A model generated the notes under the pieces. The model did not search any database and had not been told where the DNA came from. It worked only from the letters and a program-made list of their open reading frames with translations. A stretch of 41,047 nucleotides of DNA from Sedimentisphaerales bacterium (lineage in GTDB: Bacteria; Planctomycetota; Phycisphaerae; Sedimentisphaerales; Anaerobacaceae), in NCBI GenBank assembly GCA_028277585.1, contig JANQFY010000240.1, forward strand, positions 1-41,047, given 5' to 3'. Shown here one piece after another: positions 16,469 through 24,064 of this stretch. Position 1 is the stretch's first letter, and every line of letters begins with the position of its first letter. The translations under genes and the position numbers were made by a program.

Positions 16469-17314
16469 TCACGCAGCCGGACTGGTGAATATGAAACCTC
16501 GGTAGTTGGTGAACCGCGACCAGTCGGCGTGGATGGCAAGTTCCCGGCATGGCCAGTGGGTCGCCTTAAGCAGATCAATGCTATTGGGATTGCTGCCGTA
16601 GAAGAGCAGCACCATCTCTCTGGGCTGCATGGCGAAGGAAGTGAGCACGTTTCCAATCACCTGTTCCATGACCGAGCCAGTGAAAGGGCTGTAGAAGAAG
16701 AGCACGACCGGGACATTGGGAATGGCGTACTCCGTCGCATCCATGCAGAGGGCTTCGACGTTGCCAGGTCCCCCCGCGTTGCGCTCCAGCACCGCCACAT
16801 TCCTCATGGCAATCTCGTGCAGTTCAGGCGCGAATTCGACGCCCGTGATTCTCCGGAACCCGTAGTCCGAGGCCAACAGCAGCACTCTGCCCTTCCCTGA
16901 CCCGAAGTCCACGAAGTCATATCTCTGGGGATCGCGAGCCAGAGCTTTCATGAGTTGTCGAAACACCTTGACGGACATCGGTTCATACCAGATGCCCTCC
17001 TCGATGTTCTTGCTCTTGATGTCGAGAGCATTGAGCGGGACAACGCCTGAAGTGTCAGTGCCGTGACTCCGGTCGAATCGACTGTCGAGAGACCTCTGAA
17101 TGTTGGAGAGGGCACCTTGGACAAAGGGACACAGATGCTTGCAGATCGCTATGTTGCCAAATCGGTTCTGGGCCGCAGCGCAGATGCGCCAGGCCGTCCC
17201 CAGCGGACCATGCATGTACAGTGCATTGAATAGCCTCGGGATCATTGCACGTTTCCCGTGTGCCCCTACAGATGGTCTCGCTTCGTACTCCGATCTCACC
17301 ACATCATCACACAT
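16469..17314 (-). CDS. Class I SAM-dependent methyltransferase
   Basis: The Rossmann-type methyltransferase core starts with motif I VDFGSGKGRVLLLAS (135-149), followed by the acidic strand-2 end GVEFAPELHEIA and motif II/III sequences around CMDATEYAIPNVPVVLFFYSPF. The 281 residues include a basic N-terminal region of about 110 residues. It probably O- or N-methylates a sugar of the EPS or a lipid-linked intermediate. The Y-x-P-F after strand 4 resembles DOT1-like or small-molecule methyltransferases rather than ubiquinone types. The start ATG 17314 has GGGAGG 7 bases upstream. It follows the ATP-grasp gene after 130 bases. Confidence 0.85.
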   Translation of the reverse strand: MCDDVVRSEYEARPSVGAHGKRAMIPRLFNALYMHGPLGTAWRICAAAQNRFGNIAICKHLCPFVQGALSNIQRSLDSRFDRSHGTDTSGVVPLNALDIKSKNIEEGIWYEPMSVKVFRQLMKALARDPQRYDFVDFGSGKGRVLLLASDYGFRRITGVEFAPELHEIAMRNVAVLERNAGGPGNVEALCMDATEYAIPNVPVVLFFYSPFTGSVMEQVIGNVLTSFAMQPREMVLLFYGSNPNSIDLLKATHWPCRELAIHADWSRFTNYRGFIFTSPAA

Positions 17315-17444
17315 GGGCGTCCTCCCGTCATTGACCAGGCTTCGGCTGACGAATCGAAATATGGGCGCTGTCAGCAGTGGAACGCCTGTTCACGGCAGCG
17401 CCAGCCGCGGTGATCTCCGCATTCCGTATTCATCAGACAGAGCC

Positions 17445-18659
17445 TTAACCATCATTGCTGTTCGAATGGCCGCTTGGAGCATTGCCAAAGCCTGCGACAA
17501 AAGCCTCGCGCGCCCCCTGCGGCGTTGTCTGGCCCAACCGTTGCAGGAGGGTCTTCACACGCAGATTGCAGCACGAGTTGCCACAGAACGCCCCTTCCTG
17601 AAACTGCCAGGAGTTTGTTGCGTTGTCCCATATCATGCGTCCGGCTTTGCCATCCACGACACACTGTGGCTCCGAAGGATCATCCGTGCCGAACAGCGCC
17701 TGCAGTTCATTCACCCACAGACGCCCATCCGAAGCGGCAAAAATATCTACAGCCATACTGGTGAACGGGCCTAGGTCCGTGACAGATCGGACAAAATCCA
17801 GCAAGTGCGAGGAGGGCTCTTCATAGCGCCAGAGATGCGATCCGCTGTGAAAATCCCCCGCCTTTACCTTCTGATAGCCGAAATAGGACTCCCCCAGCCT
17901 GATCATCCGCCATTCCGCTACATCGCTCAGGTATTCCTGGAGATATACGCTGCCCCACTCTTTGTCATCGCGGCACCGTGTATACGGCCGATAGCCTCTC
18001 CCGAAGCACCGTTTCACGTGTCGGCGCAGACGGGCCCTGTTTCGGAAGATCTTGACCCCGGACGCCGCCGACCCGAAATCGCTCTTGTAGACAATCGGCA
18101 AATTGGTTTCTGCAACAAAATCATACGCTGGCTTGCGGTCGTAGAATATCCATGTCCTCGGATGGGGGACGTCGTGGGCTTTCAGCCAATAGTGCATCCG
18201 TCTCTTGCTCTCATAGAACCAGAGGCTGTCGTACTCTGGATACACCGTCTTTCCCAGATCCTGGGCGATCACGCGCAGTCGCTCATCGTACATCTGTTTC
18301 CAGACGGATGTGAGCCCCGATGGCCGCGCCAAGAAAGCATCGCAGCCCGACTGCTCCACCGCCTCCAACCAGTCCGGACCCGATATGTCGATCACCTTGT
18401 AGGAAACCCCCAGGTCTCGACATGCCGAAGCATACGCCAAGTGCTTATGACAGAACTCCTTGACGATCCCCAGGGTGTACGGGTATTCGGAGGCACACGA
18501 CGAAGCCAACGGTACGCCGGCGTAGGGGTCCCCGGCCATCCAGATGGTCTTTCTGAGTTCCAACAGATTGCTGTACTTCAGGATGAACCGGATCAACCGC
18601 CTGCCGACACTGTTGGGATGCTCGACCCGTTGAAGGGATTCGTAGGTGGGACTATCCAT
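17445..18659 (-). CDS. ATP-grasp superfamily ligase-like protein
   Basis: ATP-grasp enzymes activate a carboxylate as acyl-phosphate and ligate it to an amine or thiol. In this 404-residue protein the central and C-terminal region fits: LPIVYKSDFGSAASGVKIF (ATP-binding lysine and Gly/Ser loop), WGSVYLQEYLSDVAEWRMIRLG (adenine-binding strand), then SMAVDIFAASDGRLWVNELQALFG with the metal-binding D/E-x-N pattern. The N-terminal about 130 residues look like a pre-ATP-grasp Rossmann domain (PSGLTSVWKQMYDERLRVIA). ATG 18659 has GGGGAG 9 bases upstream. Given the FemAB and NadE-like genes in the locus, attachment of an amino acid to a sugar acid is a reasonable inference. Substrates are unknown. 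Confidence 0.8.
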   Translation of the reverse strand: MDSPTYESLQRVEHPNSVGRRLIRFILKYSNLLELRKTIWMAGDPYAGVPLASSCASEYPYTLGIVKEFCHKHLAYASACRDLGVSYKVIDISGPDWLEAVEQSGCDAFLARPSGLTSVWKQMYDERLRVIAQDLGKTVYPEYDSLWFYESKRRMHYWLKAHDVPHPRTWIFYDRKPAYDFVAETNLPIVYKSDFGSAASGVKIFRNRARLRRHVKRCFGRGYRPYTRCRDDKEWGSVYLQEYLSDVAEWRMIRLGESYFGYQKVKAGDFHSGSHLWRYEEPSSHLLDFVRSVTDLGPFTSMAVDIFAASDGRLWVNELQALFGTDDPSEPQCVVDGKAGRMIWDNATNSWQFQEGAFCGNSCCNLRVKTLLQRLGQTTPQGAREAFVAGFGNAPSGHSNSNDG

Positions 18660-18661
18660 AT

Positions 18662-19120
18662 TATGCTACTCCCCGAAAAACGGCGCCGGAACGTGACAAC
18701 CGTGGTTCGCCATTCGTGACATAATCAATGATCTGCTCCGGGTCCATGTGGCCCACTCCCAGGGCATCCACCGTCTGTCCCTCATGTGGAGATGGCGCTG
18801 TGGCGCTTGGCCCTCTGGACTGCTTTCCGAGCTAATAGCCCCATCGACTCCACTCCTGTACTTCGCTCTCTATCTACACAACCTCTTGCCCGAGACGGTC
18901 TCGGTGTGAATTGGAGCGCACCTCCAAGGACAACACGGTGAACTGAGAGAACTCCCCAACGACAGAGCAGTATCAACCGGAAGGACTGATTACGGTTAGC
19001 ATTGCTGTCTCCGTCAGCACAGGGTCGTCCGCATCCGCGTGGCCGGCAGAACACGTCTACGCGGTTGCGATTGCAGGGCATCGTCCTAGAGTTGAAACTC
19101 GCGACCACCACGGGTTTCTC
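18662..19120. other. 458-base gap inside the EPS cluster; possible small gene remnant
   Basis: No convincing full gene is present. On the minus strand a short frame starting at ATG 18844 (GGAG 8 bases upstream) gives MGLLARKAVQRAKRHSAIST and stops at 18782. The adjacent frame then reads EGQTVDALGVGHMDPEQII and on to a TAA at 18661, one base before the ATP-grasp start. This could be a frameshifted micro-gene of about 60 residues, the scar of a larger deleted gene, or chance. The rest (18845-19120) shows no protein-like frame and may hold an internal promoter. Confidence 0.3.
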
Positions 19121-20398
19121 TCAGAGCGTGGGATTCTGAAGCATCTCGGCTCTGGATGGGAATGCCCCGTCCCCCACAACACGCCATGCCGCATGGCCCT
19201 TCTCCAGCCTACCGGCCATGCATCCCAGAGGCATCATGAGATAGATCGTACCTCGAAACATGACGTTGCCACAAATCAAACCGGCCACCAGAAAAATGCT
19301 GGATATGGAAACCGCAATGATGAGCCCCTCATCCCGAAGCCTCCAGGTGTATCGACATAGAACGAAGAGTCCCGCCAGCATCATCAGGTAGGACAGGATT
19401 CCCATGGCCCCGTAGTCATGCAACAATTCCAGTACGTCGCTGTGCGCATAGACGCCATCGAGCCATACCCTCCCGAGATAATCCGAAGCCGTCCAGAAGC
19501 CAAAGCCAAACAGCCATTGGAACAAATCGGCGTCTCTCCAACGATCGAACAGCAGGAGATAGAACTGGGAGCGGCCCGATCCGCCATCTTCCACCAGGCT
19601 AACAAAGCGCTTCACAACCCATTGCAGTTGGCTGACACACAAGAGCGCCCAGACGGCGATGCTGCCGACGATCCAGTGCAGGTTCTTCCGCATGAACGCT
19701 CGCAACAGTCCCAAGCGATGCCCTGCCAACAGCAGTGACATACCAAGGACAGCTTCGGTGAGAATGGCCCCCCGCTTCAACGACAAGGGAACGAAGAACA
19801 GCGCAACGGCACCAAGGACATATCCTTTTGTGTCTCCGGCCGCAACCAGACATAGCGAGACCGTGAATATGGACAAGAGCGTCCACCCAACATTCGAGCT
19901 GGCACTGCCGCCACTGGCGGTTCTTGCAGCGACCTCGGCCCTCAATTCGGCCTGCGACACATAGTACCACACGGTGAAAATCGAAAGGGCGAGAATCAGA
20001 AAGGACAGTCTCTTCGTATGCCTTCTGATATTGTCCCCCTGTATCCGAAAAAAGAAGTAGCCAACGGGCCAATAGGCAAATTTGGTGAAGGTGATCAACT
20101 GCTCGCGACTCGAAATGAATGCGGCGTGACATGCCGTGAGAGCCAGAAAAGCGATCAGGCTGAATTCCCAGAACACGACGGCCGGTACCCGCGGCCGTAC
20201 GTAGTTGCAGCAGACGAAGACAGACATCGCTCCCAAGATGGCTATCTGTATGGCGTGACAGAGCATCCTGTTGCTCGTACTGATTTCATTAGTCTGCCTT
20301 GCCCCTGGAAACGCCATATCAGCGAACAGCGACATCGCCATGAGAAGCAGAACCGTACCGGCAAACAAGTCCTTGTTGTTCAGAATCTTCCGGGGCAT
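19121..20398 (-). CDS. Wzy-like O-antigen/EPS polymerase (O-antigen ligase superfamily)
   Basis: This integral membrane protein has about 10-12 helices and the superfamily's large outer loop. The loop has the conserved ending AHSDVLELLHDYGAMGILSY, preceded by LFGFGFWTASDY and SGRSQFYLLLFDRW, features typical of Wzy polymerases that link repeat units in the periplasm. I start it at ATG 20398 (GAAGG 6 bases upstream; 425 residues). The longer frame from 20584 adds about 60 residues that are Pro/Arg-rich and not protein-like. It lies 104 bases downstream of the flippase gene, the usual Wzx-Wzy adjacency. Confidence 0.85.
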   Translation of the reverse strand: MPRKILNNKDLFAGTVLLLMAMSLFADMAFPGARQTNEISTSNRMLCHAIQIAILGAMSVFVCCNYVRPRVPAVVFWEFSLIAFLALTACHAAFISSREQLITFTKFAYWPVGYFFFRIQGDNIRRHTKRLSFLILALSIFTVWYYVSQAELRAEVAARTASGGSASSNVGWTLLSIFTVSLCLVAAGDTKGYVLGAVALFFVPLSLKRGAILTEAVLGMSLLLAGHRLGLLRAFMRKNLHWIVGSIAVWALLCVSQLQWVVKRFVSLVEDGGSGRSQFYLLLFDRWRDADLFQWLFGFGFWTASDYLGRVWLDGVYAHSDVLELLHDYGAMGILSYLMMLAGLFVLCRYTWRLRDEGLIIAVSISSIFLVAGLICGNVMFRGTIYLMMPLGCMAGRLEKGHAAWRVVGDGAFPSRAEMLQNPTL

Positions 20399-20502
20399 AT
20401 CAACCTTCACACGACGACTGACGCACGGACCTGGATGTCGTTTGCGCTCCCCATGGAAACGCTCAAGACCCATTGACAAGAGCGCTCCCGAAGCCCTCCC
20501 GG

Positions 20503-21840
20503 CTAGCGGGCAAGTGAGGCAAGACGCTTGCCGCGCCGGCGTCGCGGGGAGAACCGCATGATCGCGCGATGTACCACCACCCAATCAGAGCGATCAAGGC
20601 AAATCGTTTCTCTGGGGTCAAGACGGCTGAACCGGAGAAAGCCCAGGGTGATAATGACCGAACTGGTCAGATAGCTCAACGTCATGGCCAGCGCCGCCGC
20701 CGGCAAGCCCATGACAGGCATCAGCAGCCAGAGCACGACGATATTCACGGCGACTCCAGCAGCGACGGCAAAAGACTCGATACCGGGATGGTTCGTTCCC
20801 TGAAGAAAGGAGGTGAAGACCTTGCACGTGCACCGGACGAGCGTTCCGACCGCCAGGATTCGAATCAGCGGAACAACCGGCAGGAAGGAGGGCGAGAACA
20901 GCACCTTCACGAGGGGCGTTGCAAAGACAGCCACGATAAGCACCAAGGCCCCGCAGGCAAGCCCCGTCAAGCGGGCGCAGCGCGCGACCAATCGCGGGCG
21001 CCCCGTCTTGTCCTCTGAGACCTTCGGCAGCAGGACCGTCATAATTGTGTCCGGGACAGTCATGACGCCGGTAGTCATCAGTTGAGCGGCCACCGCCATG
21101 AAGCCCACCTCCACGTTCGTCGCAAACATCGCCAGAATCAGTGTACCCACCTGAGCGTTGACGTTATTGGCCACTTGGCCCACATGATATCGCAGTCCAT
21201 AGCAGAAGACTTGTTTCATTCGACCAAGAGAAGGCCTGACAAAGTGGACTTTGTACTTGCGACGAAAGAAGAGCAGGGCTGCGACGATCACCAGCCAGTG
21301 TCTCAGGACGCACGCCCACAGTGCTCCGTGCACATCCCATGACAGGAAGCCGACGAACAGCAGTGCAAGGAGCAGGAAGGATACCCCGTTGAATATCGAA
21401 ATGATCGCGAACCAGCGGAATTCATGCACGGCGGTCAACAGTTGCACAAACACGATCGCAAAGAAGGTGGAAGGGATCAACAGCAGGGCCAGGTGAAACG
21501 AGGTCGTATCTGCTGCATCGAAGAAGGATAGCGGCAGGCGCATGAGGACCAGACCCGTGGCAACGGCCAAGCCAGAGCTGAGCAATCCATAAACAAATGT
21601 CTGCGTCACCCCTTCGGACAAGGTGAGCCGTTTGGACGCCACGAAATAGATACTCGCGACGTTCCAACCTGTCAGGAAGAAGATCTGCAAAAGGGTGCAG
21701 AACACCACGCATACCGCATAGGAACCTCTTCCCGCAGGCTTGAGAAACCATGCCAGACAGGCTTGCAGGCCAAGTCCCGTAACCAGCACGATCACTCTGG
21801 ATCCAAATGTGGCAGCGAAATCTCCTGCGAGCGATTTCAT
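20503..21840 (-). CDS. Polysaccharide flippase (Wzx, MOP superfamily)
   Basis: Wzx proteins flip undecaprenyl-linked repeat units to the outer leaflet. The 445 residues give 12-14 predicted helices with the family's start (SLAGDFAATFGSRVIVLVTG), an internal LLPKVSEDKTGRPRLVARCARL loop between the halves (cited in part), and FLQGTNHPGIESFAVAAGV in the second half. I use ATG 21840; a GTG at 21861 would add seven residues. The ribosome-binding site is weak for either. It is the first of two export genes after the beta-helix protein (94-base gap). Confidence 0.9.
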   Translation of the reverse strand: MKSLAGDFAATFGSRVIVLVTGLGLQACLAWFLKPAGRGSYAVCVVFCTLLQIFFLTGWNVASIYFVASKRLTLSEGVTQTFVYGLLSSGLAVATGLVLMRLPLSFFDAADTTSFHLALLLIPSTFFAIVFVQLLTAVHEFRWFAIISIFNGVSFLLLALLFVGFLSWDVHGALWACVLRHWLVIVAALLFFRRKYKVHFVRPSLGRMKQVFCYGLRYHVGQVANNVNAQVGTLILAMFATNVEVGFMAVAAQLMTTGVMTVPDTIMTVLLPKVSEDKTGRPRLVARCARLTGLACGALVLIVAVFATPLVKVLFSPSFLPVVPLIRILAVGTLVRCTCKVFTSFLQGTNHPGIESFAVAAGVAVNIVVLWLLMPVMGLPAAALAMTLSYLTSSVIITLGFLRFSRLDPRETICLDRSDWVVVHRAIMRFSPRRRRGKRLASLAR

Positions 21841-21934
21841 GAGAGTTCCGATAGTCCCCACATATCGACAGTGCTATTACGGCTCATGGCGCAACGAGTT
21901 GGCGACAGCATGCCCCAACAATGGTCTTCATGAA

Positions 21935-23941
21935 CTAGGGCCGCGCCCCCCCCGATTCTCCACTTCCGCCCGCACCTGATCCCTCTCGCGCCGGCGCGGC
22001 GTTTGCGGAGCCCTCCAGGGCATTCGCCAGGTCAAGTTCCCACGCGCCGATATCCGGTTTACCATCCCGCACGAGGACAACATCGGGCCAGTCGGGAGGC
22101 AATTGTGTACCTCTATCCACGGCGGCACTCGTGGCCGCCACCGTGAACATTCTCGAAAGGCGATCACGCTGCGCACCATGAAGATTCGGCAAGCCCCCCT
22201 TGATGACGTCTCGATAGTCCATCACTGACAGCGTATCATACGCCATGGCGTCGATCTCTTCGCGGTCGAGTTGCTGTTTCGCCAGGAACAAGGGGTCATC
22301 CTGTAGCCCGTGGGAATCCAGCCCTGTCTCGCGCTGCATTCTCGGGAAATCATCATACAGGTATTCTGCTGCACCGCCTCCCGCATAGCTGAAGTATGCA
22401 ATATACCGGCTCGGCCCGTTGGGACCTATCCAATACAGGTTATAGTCCGCATCCGGACCGCTTTCGAAGGGAACGAACGCCCAACCCAGCAGAGGATCCT
22501 TCTGGGCATACCGCCAGTACAACTCGGACCCGGGTGCGAGATACCGGAGGTGGAAGATATTGTTCCGGTAGACGTGGTTGCCAAATACGGGGTAGTCGTA
22601 GGGATGATGCGAGATCAGGCCCGTTAACGCACACGTATTGTGATATAGATAGCACCTCGCGTAATGCGCGTTCGGCGTGTCAGCGCCTGCCTTGTTGAGG
22701 CTGCCACAACGATAGAATAGATTACGGAAGATCCAGACGGGTCCGCCCAAGGCGCCGGAGATCCCGATGGCACTGTCATCGACGTGGTGACAGACGTTAC
22801 GGTATATTCGGATCTTGGGGCAATCGCGATCGATGTTGATCAGCGTGGACATACAATGCGATAGAAGGTTGTCGTAGATGGTCACACGGCCATTGGCAAG
22901 AATGGCGCCGTAGAAACCATGGATCACATTGCTTTGGATCTCCGTGTGCCTCATCTTGAGATCCGGATAGTGTTCCAGTGCAATGGCGTGAGACCACAGG
23001 ACCGTTCCCTTACAGTCGTAATACCAATAGCGCTCCCACATCCCTCTCTGCTGAAAGAAATTCCGCACAATATTCAGATTGTCGGCCCGCTTCCCGTAGA
23101 TCGGATACATGTTGTTGATGAAATAGCAATCCTCAATCTGGGCGTCGTGGGCCAAATCCCCCACAATCACGGCATAGCTGGCTGAGTGGGAGAACACGAG
23201 GTGGCGCAGCCTGACCGCACTCGCCTCGAGGATCACCAGATTCTCGAGGACCGGTATGGAGTAGACGTGATGACCTGGATCGTCTTGGGCCGCACTCCAG
23301 ACATACAGCTCTGATTGTAGTTCATCGTACATGAACCGTCCGGGAATGCGTATCTCACGCTTCTGCCAGTCATACGGATGGAACATGGGGCTCATGGGGT
23401 CGAGTTGGCTGATATCGTCATACGGAGCGCCATATCCACTGGTTCCATAGTCCGTGAAACCTCCCACATATCCCCTGAGAAGGACACCGTCTTCATAGAC
23501 CTGCATCGCGAGGCGATCCGCCGATTCACCACCGCCGTACTGGTTGAACTCGTGCGGCGTCAACTGCGGCTTGTACCATGTGTACGATGTGCGGTACACT
23601 TTGCCTTGGACGTGTTCCCACGAGGTCTGACCAAATGTCTGGTCGGCCCCGTCTATGACCGGTGGGCGAGCAGGATCAAACGCGGCTATCGTGATGTTCT
23701 TCCGGCGGATGGTCACCGTCTCATGATACGTCCCTTCTTTCACAAGAATGGTATCGCCTTCGCGCGCCTGATCGACGGCCTCTTGAATACTACGATAGAA
23801 CTGGCCGTGATCGCCGCCCCCCCTGGGATCGACAATAATCACGGCAGGCTCGCTCTGGACATCATCCATACCTGAGTTTGTTGTCAAAGTGCACAACGTC
23901 AGGCACGAGATGACAAGCAGGACTGACGACAGGAATTCCAT
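21935..23941 (-). CDS. Secreted right-handed parallel beta-helix protein (pectate-lyase-like, DUF1565-type)
   Basis: The 668-residue protein starts with a signal peptide (MEFLSSVLLVISCLTLCTLT) at ATG 23941, which has GAGGAA about 7-12 bases upstream; the longer frame to 24043 is rejected. After a YRSIQEAVDQAREGDTILVKEGTYHETVTI-type beginning (DUF1565 pattern, cited in part), residues about 230-480 show repeated short strands and Asn-rich turns (LVIVGD ..., EDCYFINNMYPI, IQSNVIHGFYGAI, IYRNVCHHVDDSAIGI, IFRNLFYRCG). This is the hallmark of a parallel beta-helix. It ends with DIGAWELD, a common C-terminal signature of such proteins. It is probably a periplasmic lyase or epimerase acting on the polymer, or a surface polysaccharide-binding protein. 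Catalytic residues were not identified. Confidence 0.82.
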   Translation of the reverse strand: MEFLSSVLLVISCLTLCTLTTNSGMDDVQSEPAVIIVDPRGGGDHGQFYRSIQEAVDQAREGDTILVKEGTYHETVTIRRKNITIAAFDPARPPVIDGADQTFGQTSWEHVQGKVYRTSYTWYKPQLTPHEFNQYGGGESADRLAMQVYEDGVLLRGYVGGFTDYGTSGYGAPYDDISQLDPMSPMFHPYDWQKREIRIPGRFMYDELQSELYVWSAAQDDPGHHVYSIPVLENLVILEASAVRLRHLVFSHSASYAVIVGDLAHDAQIEDCYFINNMYPIYGKRADNLNIVRNFFQQRGMWERYWYYDCKGTVLWSHAIALEHYPDLKMRHTEIQSNVIHGFYGAILANGRVTIYDNLLSHCMSTLINIDRDCPKIRIYRNVCHHVDDSAIGISGALGGPVWIFRNLFYRCGSLNKAGADTPNAHYARCYLYHNTCALTGLISHHPYDYPVFGNHVYRNNIFHLRYLAPGSELYWRYAQKDPLLGWAFVPFESGPDADYNLYWIGPNGPSRYIAYFSYAGGGAAEYLYDDFPRMQRETGLDSHGLQDDPLFLAKQQLDREEIDAMAYDTLSVMDYRDVIKGGLPNLHGAQRDRLSRMFTVAATSAAVDRGTQLPPDWPDVVLVRDGKPDIGAWELDLANALEGSANAAPAREGSGAGGSGESGGARP

Positions 23942-24064
23942 GAACCATTCCTCTATATCGCAAAGCTCACGACACGGTGAAACACACTGCGGCCGCGCGT
24001 CGCGTGGCGTCAGGAACACTCCCGGGAGGGGCACGTCTGGCACCCTTCCGCGCCACCGACGCGG

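Noticed and set aside
17805..18719. A 304-codon plus-strand open frame
   Set aside because: It is antisense to the ATP-grasp gene, with no ribosome-binding site or recognisable motif.
18782..19111. A 109-codon minus-strand gene between Wzy and the ATP-grasp gene
   Set aside because: Arg/Cys-rich, no motif and no ribosome-binding site at its start; only its last 20 codons have a plausible internal start.
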